Source of the DNA: Mycobacterium sp. | GTDB taxonomy: Bacteria > Actinomycetota > Actinomycetes > Mycobacteriales > Mycobacteriaceae | Length of the DNA: 64,000 bases | Direction of reading: 5' to 3' | NCBI GenBank assembly: GCA_003987775.1 | Contig: RXJD01000075.1 | Span: 42,854-106,853, forward strand | Shown: positions 31,547 through 44,401 of the stretch, piece after piece | Position numbering within the stretch: position 1 is the stretch's first letter | Layout of the letters: the number at the start of each line of letters is the position of its first letter | Translations under genes and position numbers: made by a program | The notes under the pieces: generated by a model | The model's input: only the letters and a program-made list of their open reading frames with translations | What the model was told of the DNA's origin: nothing | Database searches by the model: none

Positions 31547-32968
31547 TTAATACTCGATGTAGCGGATCACGAAGGGCGTCATGCCGCTGGTGCGGACCGG
31601 CGCGGTTCGCACCTTCAAACCGATGTCGGGTGCCTCGAGCATCTGGCCGTTGCCGAGGTAGATCGTCACGTGCTGGCTGCCACCGGGGCCGTAGAAGATG
31701 ACGTCGCCGCGGCGCATCTGGGCGGTCGGGATCTTGCGGCCCAGGTTGTACTGCGAGCCCGAGTAGTGCGGCAGCTTGATGCCCACCCCGGCGAATGAAT
31801 AGAGAACCAGTCCCGAACAGTCGAAGCCGGTGATGCCGGCACCCGAGTCGATCCCCTTGCTGGGACCGGCGGCGTTGCCCCCGCCCCAGGAGTAGGGCAC
31901 CCCGATCTGTGACATGCCGCGCCGGATGACGTACTCGGAGGCCTGCCGGCCGTAGACCCGTGGGATGCGGCCCGACGTCGACGCCGCCGGCGCATTGGTG
32001 ATGCCGGTGTCGTCAGGTTTGAGGATGCCGAGCTGCTGCAGGAAGTTGCGCCCCATCTGGGCGGTCACCTGCGCCGACGTCGCCGAATAGCCCAGCACCT
32101 GGTTCACCACGGCGATCGGGTCACCGGGGATGTTCGCGCTGGGCACCTGCGGCAGCGTGGGGTCCCAGCCGTCCCAGCGACGCCCGCCACCGGGTCCGTC
32201 GGCCGGGTCCCACATGCCTGACGGCGGCGTGCCCTGCCCGCCGGCCGCATGCCATGCGACCAGTTGTGCGGCCTGCAGCTTGGCTTCGGCCTGCTCCCGC
32301 TCGGCGGCGACGCGATTGACCTCGTCGCGCTGCTCGTCGAACTTGCGCCTGGTGTCACCGAGCGCCGCGACCGCCGCGTCCTGGCTGGACTTGGCGTCGG
32401 CGGCGGCCTTGTCGGCCTTCTGTTTGGCCTGGCGGGCGACGGATTCCTTGTTGACCTGCTCGGTGCGCGCCCGCTGCAGTCTGGCCATCACCGCCTGTGA
32501 ACTGGTGGTCATGGTCTGGGCCGCCGACGCCGCGGCGATCATGTCCTCGGGGCTGCGGGCCGTCAGGAAGCCGTCCGACGGACCATTCATATAGGTCGCC
32601 GCGGCGAAGGAGTTGAACCGCTGCTGGGCCGCGGCGATGGCCGCATTCGCGTCCTTCACCGATTGCTGGCTGGCTTCGAGTTCGCGCCCGGCGACCTCGA
32701 CCTGTTCCCGCGCCTCTTCGACGGCCACCAGCGCCTTGTTGACGCCCTCCTGCTCCATCTCGACGGCGTTGGCCAGGTCTTCCAGACGCTGGCTCGCCTT
32801 CGCGACGTTGGCGATCAGCACCGCCATCGAGTCAGCCGCCGGATCCGCCCTGGCCATTCCGAGCTCGGGCGTGCCGAACAGCAGCGCGACGCTGAGCACG
32901 GTCGGCACAGCTGGCCTGACCAACCTGGCGGCGGTTCGCGAAGCAGAGCCCGGGCGTGTCCGTCTCAT
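31547..32968 (-). CDS. ripA: Septal peptidoglycan endopeptidase RipA
   Basis: 473 residues from the ATG at 32968 (the 472-residue M. tuberculosis protein starts the same way, MRRTRPGSA). Signal peptide ending near residue 40, a long coiled coil rich in Ala/Glu/Gln (about 45-250) that blocks the active site in the zymogen, a Gly/Trp-rich linker (GGGRRWDGWDPTLP) and the NlpC/P60 domain with GFDCSGLVLYSF and QHVTIYLG. The enzyme splits peptide stems to separate daughter cells and works with RpfB. The frame extends upstream by 44 codons into the regulatory region; that part is not secretion-like. The following 10-bp gap leads to ripB. Confidence 0.96.
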   Translation of the reverse strand: MRRTRPGSASRTAARLVRPAVPTVLSVALLFGTPELGMARADPAADSMAVLIANVAKASQRLEDLANAVEMEQEGVNKALVAVEEAREQVEVAGRELEASQQSVKDANAAIAAAQQRFNSFAAATYMNGPSDGFLTARSPEDMIAAASAAQTMTTSSQAVMARLQRARTEQVNKESVARQAKQKADKAAADAKSSQDAAVAALGDTRRKFDEQRDEVNRVAAEREQAEAKLQAAQLVAWHAAGGQGTPPSGMWDPADGPGGGRRWDGWDPTLPQVPSANIPGDPIAVVNQVLGYSATSAQVTAQMGRNFLQQLGILKPDDTGITNAPAASTSGRIPRVYGRQASEYVIRRGMSQIGVPYSWGGGNAAGPSKGIDSGAGITGFDCSGLVLYSFAGVGIKLPHYSGSQYNLGRKIPTAQMRRGDVIFYGPGGSQHVTIYLGNGQMLEAPDIGLKVRTAPVRTSGMTPFVIRYIEY

Positions 32969-33059
32969 GCGACTTGGGTCTCCTATGGGCAAATCGGGTG
33001 TACGACGCGGGTTTTCACCTAGAGAGCAATTGGCATCAAAAGCATCAATCGCACCGTAC

Positions 33060-33134
33060 GTCACACTTGTCGCTAAAGAAACGCAAGTCACAAATTGCAC
33101 TCTGGAAGTGCGTTTACTGTGACCGAACAGTGAC
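33060..33134 (-). promoter_or_regulatory. GTCAC repeats upstream of ripA, candidate MtrA sites
   Basis: On the minus strand GTCACT and GTCACA are spaced 11 bp apart (complement at 33118-33123 and 33129-33134). Two more GTCACA boxes lie at 33060-33065 and 33087-33092 on the plus strand. Direct GTCAC repeats about one helical turn apart are the pattern associated with the response regulator MtrA, which is reported to control ripA. Binding here is inferred. Confidence 0.45.
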
Positions 33135-33189
33135 CTGTGGGGTTTGCCGCGATGAGCGGCGCCGACGTCGTATCAACGACGCCAAATAG

Positions 33190-36873
<3,684 letters not shown>

Positions 36874-36893
36874 CCGAGCGCTCACACCCGCCA

Positions 36894-37463
36894 GTGCCGA
36901 AGGTCAGCGAGGACCATCTGGAGGCTCGGCGCCGTCAGATCCTCGACGGTGCACGCCGCTGTTTCGCCGAGTACGGCTACGAGCAAGCCACGGTGCGACG
37001 GCTGGAGCAAGAGATCGGGATGTCGCGCGGCGCGATCTTCCACCATTACCGGGACAAGGACGCCCTGTTCTTCGCGCTGGCGCGCGAGGACACCCAGCGA
37101 ATGGCGGAGGTCGCGTCGCGCTCTGGTCTCATCCAGGTGATGCGCGACATGCTCGCCGCACCCGAGCAGTTCGACTGGCTGGCAACCCGACTGGAGATCG
37201 CCCGCAAGCTGCGCCATGACCCCGAATTCAGTCGCGGCTGGGAAGAACGGTCAGCGGAACTGGCGGCGGCGACCACCGATCGGCTGCACCGGCAAAAGCA
37301 GGCGGGCCGGGTGCGCGAGGACGTCCCCGCCGACGTGCTGCACTGCTACCTGGATCTAGTGCTGGACGGACTGGTGGCCCGGTTGGCCTCAGGCGAGGAT
37401 CCGCAGCGGCTGGCAGCGGTGCTCGATCTCGTCGAGAACTCGGTGCGTAGTTCCCGGTCTTGA
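36894..37463 (+). CDS. TetR family regulator, AcnR-type
   Basis: 189 residues from the GTG at 36894. The helix-turn-helix is ATVRRLEQEIGMSRGAIFHH followed by YRDKDALFFAL. A gene of this type directly follows acn in mycobacteria (Rv1474c) and corynebacteria, where AcnR represses aconitase with citrate/Mg as effector. The gap to acn is 20 bp on the same strand, so the regulator is co-transcribed with its probable target and may provide feedback. Its stop is only 4 bp from the end of the convergent small HTH gene. Confidence 0.9.
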   Translation: MPKVSEDHLEARRRQILDGARRCFAEYGYEQATVRRLEQEIGMSRGAIFHHYRDKDALFFALAREDTQRMAEVASRSGLIQVMRDMLAAPEQFDWLATRLEIARKLRHDPEFSRGWEERSAELAAATTDRLHRQKQAGRVREDVPADVLHCYLDLVLDGLVARLASGEDPQRLAAVLDLVENSVRSSRS

Positions 37464-37466
37464 CGG

Positions 37467-37664
37467 TCAGGCCGGGGGTTTGACGGCGCGGTGATTGGGA
37501 CCGCCACGGCTGCGCATTGTGGTTCCCGACTCGCGCAGCAAACTGTGTACCGAGCCGTACGACCGCCCGGTGGAAGCGGCCAGTTTACGGATGCTGGCGC
37601 CCTTCTCGTAGGCGTTGCGCAACTCGTGCAACAGCTGATCGCGGGTCTCCTTTGACTTCCGCAT
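37467..37664 (-). CDS. Small helix-turn-helix protein (Rv1473A-like)
   Basis: 65 residues from the ATG at 37664. Charged N-terminus MRKSKETRDQLLHEL, then a helix-turn-helix ASIRKLAASTGRSYGSVHSL reminiscent of the HTH_23/helix-turn-helix of small regulators, and a basic tail. It is on the same strand as and downstream of the ABC-F gene (65 bp gap). M. tuberculosis has an annotated short regulator, Rv1473A, at this place. A longer start at 37712 is possible. DNA binding is likely; targets are unknown. Confidence 0.7.
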   Translation of the reverse strand: MRKSKETRDQLLHELRNAYEKGASIRKLAASTGRSYGSVHSLLRESGTTMRSRGGPNHRAVKPPA

Positions 37665-37729
37665 GGCAACAGGGTAGGAATCCGCGACCCTTGGCGTGCC
37701 GCTTTGACGCAATTCGGGTGAGCGGACGC

Positions 37730-39358
37730 TCAGGCCAGCTCAATGAGGTCCCGATACTCCTCTGACCAGTAATCCTCGGTGCCGTCGGGCAAGAGCACGA
37801 CGCGTTGCGGGTCGAGCGCCTCGGCCGCGCCCGGGTCGTGGGTGACCAGCACCACCGCGCCCTGGTAGCTGCGCAGCGCGTCGAGCACCTGCTCGCGGGA
37901 GGCGGGGTCGAGGTTGTTGGTCGGTTCGTCGAGCAGCAGGACGTTGGCCGTCGAGGCGACCAAGCCGGCCAGTGCGAGGCGGGTTTTCTCGCCGCCGGAC
38001 AACGTGCCCGCGGGCTGGTCGAGTTGCGGTCCGGTGAACATGAAGGCGCCGAGCAGACCGCGCAGGTCCTGTTCGCCGGATTCGGGCGCGGCGTGCCGGA
38101 TGTTCTGCCAGACGGTCGCGTCGTTGTCGAGGGTGTCGTGCTCCTGGGCGAAATAGCCGATCCGCAACCCGTGACCGGGCTCTAGGCCGCCGGTGTCCGG
38201 GGTCTCTACACCGGCCAGCAAACGCAGCAGCGTGGTCTTGCCGGCACCGTTGAGCCCGAGCACCACCACGCGCGAGCCGCGGTCGATGGCCAGGTCGAGG
38301 CCGGTGAAGACCTCAAGCGAGCCGTACGTCCGGCTCAGCCCCTTGACCACCAACGGCGTCCGCCCGCAGGGGGCCGGCGTGGGGAATTTGATGCGGGCCA
38401 CCTTGTCGGCGACGCGCTCTTCGTCGAGGGCCGCCATCATGCGGTCGGCACGACGCAACATATTCTGTGCCGCAACAGCTTTCGTCGCTTTCGCACCCAG
38501 CTTCGCAGCCTGGTTGCGCAGCGCCGTGGCCTTGCGTTCGGCATTCGCCCGTTCCCGTCGGCGGCGCTGCTCGTCGGTGGCGCGCGCGTCGAGGTACTTC
38601 TGCCAGGTCATGTTGTAGACGTCGACCTCGCCCCGCACCGCGTCGAGGAACCAGACCCGGTTGACCACGTCGGCCAGCAGGTCGACGTTGTGGCTGATGA
38701 TCACCAGTCCCCCGTTATGGGAGCGCAGGAAATCCCGAAGCCAGCCAACCGAATCCGCGTCCAGGTGGTTGGTCGGCTCGTCGAGCAGCAACGTCGTGGA
38801 GGACCCGGAACCGCTGTCGGATGCCGCGAACAGGATTCGCGCGAGTTCGACACGGCGGCGCTGCCCACCAGACAGGGTGCGCAGTTGCTGGGTCAGCACC
38901 CGGTCGGGCAGTCCGAGGCTGGCGCAGATGCGGCCCGCTTCGCTTTCGGCGCCGTAACCGCCGAGCGCGACGAACCGCTCCTCAAGCTGGCCGTAGCGGC
39001 GGATGGCGCGGTCGCGCGCGTCGTCGTCAGCAACCTCGGCCATCAGCGCCTGTTGCTTCTCCAGGTCGGTGAGCAACACGTCCAGACCACGGGCGGACAG
39101 CACCCGGTCGCGGGCCAGCACGTCGAGGTCGCCCTCTTTGGGATCCTGTGGCAGATAACCGATGTCGCCCTTACGCGTCACCGAGCCGGCGTATGGCTGG
39201 CCCTCCCCCGCCAAAATGCGCATCGTCGTCGTCTTGCCCGCGCCGTTGCGTCCGACCAATCCGATTCGGTCGCCGGGCTGCACCCGCAAGTCCGGACCGT
39301 CCGGGGAGAGCAGGATGCGCGCACCAGCGCGGACCTCGAGGTCCGTAGCCGTGATCAC
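37730..39358 (-). CDS. ABC-F family ATPase (Rv1473-like)
   Basis: 542 residues with two ABC cassettes and no membrane segment. Cassette 1 has Walker A GRNGAGKTTT and signature LSGGQRRR; cassette 2 has GLNGAGKTTL and LSGGEKTR. Between them is a basic linker (about residues 240-310) with Arg/Ala-rich helices, the ribosome-facing part of ABC-F proteins. Such proteins act on the ribosome and not in transport, either as translation factors or in antibiotic protection. The M. tuberculosis equivalent is annotated as a macrolide transporter ATP-binding protein, a label the domain layout does not support. The upstream neighbour is echA12. Confidence 0.93.
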   Translation of the reverse strand: MITATDLEVRAGARILLSPDGPDLRVQPGDRIGLVGRNGAGKTTTMRILAGEGQPYAGSVTRKGDIGYLPQDPKEGDLDVLARDRVLSARGLDVLLTDLEKQQALMAEVADDDARDRAIRRYGQLEERFVALGGYGAESEAGRICASLGLPDRVLTQQLRTLSGGQRRRVELARILFAASDSGSGSSTTLLLDEPTNHLDADSVGWLRDFLRSHNGGLVIISHNVDLLADVVNRVWFLDAVRGEVDVYNMTWQKYLDARATDEQRRRRERANAERKATALRNQAAKLGAKATKAVAAQNMLRRADRMMAALDEERVADKVARIKFPTPAPCGRTPLVVKGLSRTYGSLEVFTGLDLAIDRGSRVVVLGLNGAGKTTLLRLLAGVETPDTGGLEPGHGLRIGYFAQEHDTLDNDATVWQNIRHAAPESGEQDLRGLLGAFMFTGPQLDQPAGTLSGGEKTRLALAGLVASTANVLLLDEPTNNLDPASREQVLDALRSYQGAVVLVTHDPGAAEALDPQRVVLLPDGTEDYWSEEYRDLIELA

Positions 39359-39392
39359 ATTCGCTCCTTTTGTCCGGCGCTACTCGCCGGCG

Positions 39393-40202
39393 TTATTTGT
39401 CGTCAGTGAATACCGCTGGGCGCTTCTCTGCGCGTGCGGCAACCGCTTCTTCGAAGTTGGAGGTGAGCAGACGGACGAAAAGCTGTCCGAGGCCTTCGGC
39501 CTGCATGTGTCCCTCGAGGCTGCCGGCGTCCAGTCCACTCCATAGCGTGCGTTTGGTCAACTCGATACCCGGCCGCGAGAACGCCGCCATGCGCGCGGCA
39601 ATCGCATAACAGGTGTCCAGCAACTGGGCTTCCGGCACCTGACAGGACACCAATCCGATCCGTTCGGCCTCCTCGGCTGAGACGTCACGGCCGGTCAGCA
39701 TGATCTCGAATGCCCGTGAGGACCCGATCGCGCGGGGCAGCAGGTAACTGAGGCCGAGTTCGCTGGCGGTGAGACCGTTGTTGATGCCGGCCGCCCGGAA
39801 ATAGGCGCTGGTCGAGGCCACCCGGATGTCGGCGGCCAGCGCCAGGCACAGTCCTCCGCCGATGGCCGCGCCGTTGACCGCGGCGATCACCGGCTGGTGC
39901 AGGCGCCGCAGCTTCAGGATGATCTCGTCGAGCAGTTCCATCGACCGCAGCGCGTACGTCGGGCGGGTGAGGTCCTCGACGTGCGGGACGCTGCCGGCGG
40001 ATTTGTGGTCGGCGCCCGAAGAGAACCCGCGTCCCGCCCCGGTGAGCACCACCACACGCACCGAATTGTCGTAGGTGACCTCGTCGAGAGCCTCCTTGAG
40101 CGGCACCATGACGTCGAACGCCATCGAGTTCATCCGCTCGGGACGATTCAGCGTGATCAGGGCAATCTCGGGCCGCGGGTGTTCCAGGAGGACCAAACTC
40201 AC
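39393..40202 (-). CDS. echA12: Enoyl-CoA hydratase/isomerase family protein EchA12
   Basis: 269 residues of crotonase fold. The oxyanion-hole segments are GRGFSSGADHKS and NGAAIGGGLCLALAADIRVAS (quoted in part). The position of the first catalytic Glu is not typical; the second region ASELGLSYLLPR retains a Glu. It may hydrate enoyl-CoA or catalyse another crotonase reaction in fatty acid breakdown. It lies between the ABC-F gene and the thioredoxin genes, in the order Rv1470-Rv1473. No membrane segment or targeting signal. Confidence 0.88.
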   Translation of the reverse strand: MSLVLLEHPRPEIALITLNRPERMNSMAFDVMVPLKEALDEVTYDNSVRVVVLTGAGRGFSSGADHKSAGSVPHVEDLTRPTYALRSMELLDEIILKLRRLHQPVIAAVNGAAIGGGLCLALAADIRVASTSAYFRAAGINNGLTASELGLSYLLPRAIGSSRAFEIMLTGRDVSAEEAERIGLVSCQVPEAQLLDTCYAIAARMAAFSRPGIELTKRTLWSGLDAGSLEGHMQAEGLGQLFVRLLTSNFEEAVAARAEKRPAVFTDDK

Positions 40203-40263
40203 CGTGAAACGGTAACGCAGAACGGGCCCGGGTCCGCGAACGTAACCCCGGCCGGGTTCGCGC

Positions 40264-40608
40264 TCAGACTTCGGTCGCCTCTTCGATGTCGTAGGCCTTG
40301 AGCTGCTGCACCAGGTCCTCCAGCGCCGCCGGGGGCAGCGCGCCGGCCTGGTTGAAGAGCAGCTTGCCCTTCTTGAAGGCCATCAGGGTAGGTATGGAGC
40401 GGATCTGGGCGGCCGCGGCGAGTTCCTGCTCAGCCTCGGTGTCGACCTTGGCGAAGACCACGTCGGGATGCTTCTCCGACGCCGCCTTGAAGGTGGGCGC
40501 GAAGGCCCGACACGGGCCGCACCAGGAGGCCCAGAAGTCGACCAGCACCATGTCGTTGCCGTTGACCGTTTCGTTGAACTGCGAGGCAGTGAGGTCTTGG
40601 GTAGTCAC
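40264..40608 (-). CDS. trxB1: Thioredoxin (TrxB1-like, canonical active site)
   Basis: 114 residues of thioredoxin fold. The canonical active site is WASWCGPC, with Cys30 and Cys33, and the cis-Pro motif is RSIPTLMAF. It reduces protein disulfides in the cytoplasm with electrons from thioredoxin reductase. The second thioredoxin gene is 43 bp upstream on the same strand. It corresponds by place and sequence to Rv1471. It is somewhat shorter at its C-terminus than the 123 residues I recall for the M. tuberculosis protein. Confidence 0.93.
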   Translation of the reverse strand: MTTQDLTASQFNETVNGNDMVLVDFWASWCGPCRAFAPTFKAASEKHPDVVFAKVDTEAEQELAAAAQIRSIPTLMAFKKGKLLFNQAGALPPAALEDLVQQLKAYDIEEATEV

Positions 40609-40651
40609 AACTGCGCTAACGCCGACGTCGTGATCGTTGTTCCCGAGCCGC

Positions 40652-41011
40652 TCACAACAAGCTCGGCGTCGTCTGCTGATGCCGATAGGCCCGCAACTGC
40701 TTGACCAATTCGGCCATCACCCTCGGATTGGCGATCCCCGGCTGCTTGAACACCAATGCGCCCTTCTTGAAAGCCATCAATGTCGGCAACAATGTGACCC
40801 CTGCCGTTTCGACCAATTCCTTTTCGGTTTCGAAGTTCACTTTGCCGTGCACGATGTCCGGGCAATTCTGCGCGGAAGTCTCGTAGGTAGGCGTGAACAC
40901 GTCGCACGGCTGGCACAACGGCGCCCAGAAGTAAACGAACACGTTCTCGTTGCCCCTAACCGCCTGCCGGAAGTCGGCGGCGGTCAGATCACGTGTCGAT
41001 CCGGTGCCCAT
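40652..41011 (-). CDS. trxA: Thioredoxin-like protein with CQPC active site (TrxA-like)
   Basis: 119 residues from the ATG at 41011. Thioredoxin fold with the non-canonical active site WAPLCQPC (Cys33, Cys36), where the usual Trp-Cys-Gly-Pro-Cys is replaced by Leu-Cys-Gln-Pro-Cys, and LLPTLMAF as the cis-Pro region. The altered dipeptide should change redox potential and partner choice. The equivalent M. tuberculosis gene Rv1470 is said to be poorly expressed and not reduced by thioredoxin reductase. A TTG at 41032 overlaps the ctpD stop (TTGA) and would add seven residues. Lies between ctpD and trxB1. Confidence 0.85.
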   Translation of the reverse strand: MGTGSTRDLTAADFRQAVRGNENVFVYFWAPLCQPCDVFTPTYETSAQNCPDIVHGKVNFETEKELVETAGVTLLPTLMAFKKGALVFKQPGIANPRVMAELVKQLRAYRHQQTTPSLL

Positions 41012-41028
41012 CAGCAGTAGAGCGTACG

Positions 41029-42990
41029 TCAACGCGACGCGGCAGACCGCCAGGTTCGCTTACTCAACAGGCGCATCCCGTTGAGCGCCACCAGCAGTGT
41101 GGATCCCTCGTGACCGGCCACTCCCAGCGGTAACGGCAGCTGCCCAAAGAGATCCCACAGCACCAGCACCGCGATGATGCTGCCGGCGAGCGCAAGGTTG
41201 ACGGTCACCACGCGGCGCGCCTGCCGGGCCAGCCCGATGATCGTCGGGATCGTGTGTAGTTCATCGCGCACCGTCACCGCGTCGGCGGTCTGCAGGGCGA
41301 TGTCGGAGCCAGCACCCATCGCCATCGAGGCACACGCCGCGGCCATCGCCGGCGCGTCGTTGACGCCATCGCCCACCAAAAGCACCCGGTGACCGTCCGC
41401 CTGCAGCGCACGTACCGCGGCCACCTTCTGCTCGGGCAGCAGCCCGGCGCGGACGTCGGCGATTCCGGCGTCGCGGGCTACAAGTCGGGCCGCGCGGGCA
41501 TTGTCGCCGGTCAGCAGCACCGGAGGTGCCGACGTCACGGCCGTCATGGCCGCGACGGAGTTCACGGCGTCGGAGCGGATCTGATCGGCGAGTCCCAGCA
41601 CACCGACGGCCGCCCCGTTGAGGACGATGACCGCGGCTGTGGCCCCGGTATCGACGAGATGTGCCACTTCCCGGGGGAGCGTTCCGCGGAAGCTGTGCGG
41701 ACTGCAGACCTCGACGAAATCGCGTCCGACCATGGCACGCACCCCGCGGCCCGGCACCGCGCGGAAGTCATCAGCGGCGGGGATGGCCACACCGCGCCGG
41801 CGCGCTTCCCCGACGATCGCGCGGCCCAGCGGATGTTCGCTGAATTGCTCTGCAGCAGCGGCCAATTCGAGCAACCGCGATATGCCGACCGACTCCGGCC
41901 GCAGCGCCTGGACGGACGTCAGCCGCGGCGTCCCGCAGGTCAGCGTGCCGGTCTTGTCCAACGCGACGACGGTGGTGTCGGCAAGGCGTTCGACGACGAC
42001 CGCCGACTTCACCAGGATGCCGTGCCGGCCGGCGTTGGCGATCACCGAAAGCAGCGGCGGCATGGTGGCCAACACCACCGCGCACGGGGACGCGACGATC
42101 ATGAACGTCATGGCGCGCAACAGGGTTGGCTGCAACGCAGAGCCCAGCAGCAGCGGACCCGCGATCAGAGCCAGCGTGGCCACCACCACTCCCACCGAGT
42201 ATCGCTGCTCGATTTTCTCAATGAACAGTTGGGTTTTGGCCTTGGTTGCGGACGCCTCGGATACCAACTCGACGATCCTCGCGACGACGCTCTGCGATGG
42301 GTCGCGGGCGACGACCATCTGCAGCACGCCGGACCCGTTGACCGTGCCGGCGAAGACATCGTCACCGGCAGCCTTGATGACCGGCATCGATTCACCGGTG
42401 ATCGAGCACTGGTCCACCTCGGACTCACCGGACAGCACCACACCGTCGGCAGGCATCCGTTCTCCCGGCCGCACCACCAACCGGTCGCCCACCTCGAGCT
42501 CGCTCGCAGGCACCACCCGCTCGAGGCCTGCCGCGTCGACGATTACGGCCTGATCGGGCGCGAGGTCCATCAGGCCCTGCACCGAATCCGCGGTGTGCTT
42601 TGTCGCAACCTCGTCGAGGGCACCCGAGGTCGCGAAAATCACGATGAGCAAAGCTCCGTCGAATATCTGACCGATCGCCACCGCACCGATCGCCGCCACG
42701 ATCATCAGCAGGTCGACGTCGAGCGCCTTGTTCCGAAGCGCCTGCGCGCCTGCCCATGCCGAGCCCCAGCCGCCGGCCAGATAACAGGCCAGATACAGCG
42801 TCCACCAGACGACGGGTGGCGCACCGGCGAGTTGCGCCGCCAGCCCGCCCAGGAACAGTGTCAGCGCGACGGTGGCCCAGCGCACCGACATGACCGACCA
42901 CAACGCGACGCGCCAACTCATCCGGCGGACGGCGGGAACGCGGTCGAAGGAAACCTCCGGGGCGGTCTCTTCGAGAGCGGTCAAGGTCAT
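41029..42990 (-). CDS. ctpD: P1-type metal-transporting ATPase CtpD
   Basis: 653 residues from the ATG at 42990. It has the P1B layout without an N-terminal CxxC metal-binding domain: helices up to about 120, the actuator motif TGES, the transmembrane metal-site motif SPCAVV, the phosphorylation motif DKTGTLT, SEHPLG and the hinge GDGVNDAPA. The SPC signature places it among P1B4-like transporters; CtpD in mycobacteria is linked to Fe(II)/Co(II) efflux and survival under redox stress. Two thioredoxins follow directly downstream, a known conserved association. Divergent from the PE_PGRS gene. Confidence 0.94.
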   Translation of the reverse strand: MTLTALEETAPEVSFDRVPAVRRMSWRVALWSVMSVRWATVALTLFLGGLAAQLAGAPPVVWWTLYLACYLAGGWGSAWAGAQALRNKALDVDLLMIVAAIGAVAIGQIFDGALLIVIFATSGALDEVATKHTADSVQGLMDLAPDQAVIVDAAGLERVVPASELEVGDRLVVRPGERMPADGVVLSGESEVDQCSITGESMPVIKAAGDDVFAGTVNGSGVLQMVVARDPSQSVVARIVELVSEASATKAKTQLFIEKIEQRYSVGVVVATLALIAGPLLLGSALQPTLLRAMTFMIVASPCAVVLATMPPLLSVIANAGRHGILVKSAVVVERLADTTVVALDKTGTLTCGTPRLTSVQALRPESVGISRLLELAAAAEQFSEHPLGRAIVGEARRRGVAIPAADDFRAVPGRGVRAMVGRDFVEVCSPHSFRGTLPREVAHLVDTGATAAVIVLNGAAVGVLGLADQIRSDAVNSVAAMTAVTSAPPVLLTGDNARAARLVARDAGIADVRAGLLPEQKVAAVRALQADGHRVLLVGDGVNDAPAMAAACASMAMGAGSDIALQTADAVTVRDELHTIPTIIGLARQARRVVTVNLALAGSIIAVLVLWDLFGQLPLPLGVAGHEGSTLLVALNGMRLLSKRTWRSAASR

Positions 42991-43285
42991 TCCGGCGGCC
43001 TCACAACGGCTTGGGACTACGTCTGGATGCACCGAGTCTATTGACGCGGGCGTCGCCGGAGGTCTCGGTTTGGTTCCGTTATGTCATTGAATTGGCTTCT
43101 GGCACTTGGGCATACAGACCCGCACCGCAGCAGCCGCCAACTCGTTCGGCTGGGTCGGGATACGGCGCCGAATTCCTTTGATGGACTACTTAAATTCGCC
43201 GAAAAATGGTTGCCGAAAAGGATTCATCATTGCCGAATCGCGATACGATTCTGGGATCGCCGGCTCTTCGCTGTGGAGGTGCGAG

Positions 43286-44371
43286 ATGTCGTTTGTGGTC
43301 GCCAATACCGATTTCGTATCGCAAGCAGCGGGCAATCTCGCCCGGGTCGGATCACTGATCAGCGAAGCCAACAACGCCGCGGCGGCCCAGACGACCGCCG
43401 TCGCCGCCGCCGGTGCGGACGAGGTGTCAGCCGCCGTGGCCGCCATTTTCGGTGCGCACGCGCAGACGTATCAGACCCTCAGCGCCGGAGCCACCGCATT
43501 CCACGAACAGTTCGTGCAGTTGCTCTCCGGCGGCGCCAATGCCTATGCCCTCGCCGAAGCGACCAATATCGGTCCGCTGCAGCCGATCCTGGACCTGATC
43601 AACGCACCCACCAACGCGCTGTTGGGCCGCCCGCTGATCGGCAACGGCGCTGACGGAACCGCGGCGAACCCGAACGGCCAGGCGGGCGGCCTTCTGTTCG
43701 GCAATGGCGGCAACGGATTCTCGTCGGCCGTCGCGGGAGTAGGCGGAGGCAACGGCGGGGCCGCGGGACTGCTCGGTTTCGGCGGGGCCGGCGGCGTGGG
43801 CGGGTTGGGCGCCAACGGCGGCGCCGGTGGTGCCGGCGGCTGGCTGTTCGGCGGTGGCGGCGCCGGCGGTAACAGCGGCGGTGGCGGCGGCGCCGGCGGT
43901 GCCGGCGGCTCCGCATTCTTGTTCGGGAATGGCGGCCTCGGCGGTACCAGCCCCAACGGGATGGGGGCGGGCGGCGCCGGAGGCAACGGCGGACTGCTGT
44001 ACGGCAACGGCGGTGGCGGCGGCGGCAGTTCCCTCACCGGCCCCGCCGGCAACGGCGGCAGGGCTTTCCTGTTCGGCGACGGCGGCAGTGGCGGGGCCGC
44101 ATCCAACGCCGCCCCGGCCGGAGCCGGAGGCGCCGGGGGGGTCTTCATCGGTAACGGCGGCGCCGGCGGCAACGCCCCGATGGGCGGCGTCGGCGGGCCC
44201 GGTGGGCAGGCCGGGCTGATCGGCAACGGCGGAGCCGGAGGCAATGCCAATATCAACGCCGGTAACGGCGGTAATGCGATTTTGATCGGTAACGGCGGGG
44301 CGGGTGGCAGTCCAAACGGCCTCGGCGGCCAGCGCGGGCTTTTGTTCGGCCAGAACGGTGCTAACGGCTGA
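43286..44371 (+). CDS. PE_PGRS family protein (PE_PGRS29-like)
   Basis: 361 residues from the ATG at 43286 (GGAGG upstream). The first about 95 residues are a PE domain (MSFVVANTDFVSQAAGNLAR...), then a linker with the conserved GRPLIGNGADG segment, and about 240 residues of GGAGG/GGNGG repeats of the PGRS type ending in FGQNGANG. It is exported by a type VII (ESX) system and exposed at the cell surface. It lies between ctpD and fadE15 as Rv1468c does, with similar length. The upstream open frame before 43286 does not look coding. PGRS copy number is prone to variation. Confidence 0.95.
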   Translation: MSFVVANTDFVSQAAGNLARVGSLISEANNAAAAQTTAVAAAGADEVSAAVAAIFGAHAQTYQTLSAGATAFHEQFVQLLSGGANAYALAEATNIGPLQPILDLINAPTNALLGRPLIGNGADGTAANPNGQAGGLLFGNGGNGFSSAVAGVGGGNGGAAGLLGFGGAGGVGGLGANGGAGGAGGWLFGGGGAGGNSGGGGGAGGAGGSAFLFGNGGLGGTSPNGMGAGGAGGNGGLLYGNGGGGGGSSLTGPAGNGGRAFLFGDGGSGGAASNAAPAGAGGAGGVFIGNGGAGGNAPMGGVGGPGGQAGLIGNGGAGGNANINAGNGGNAILIGNGGAGGSPNGLGGQRGLLFGQNGANG

Positions 44372-44401
44372 TATTTCCCCAGCCAAGCCAGGTATGCGTC
44401 T

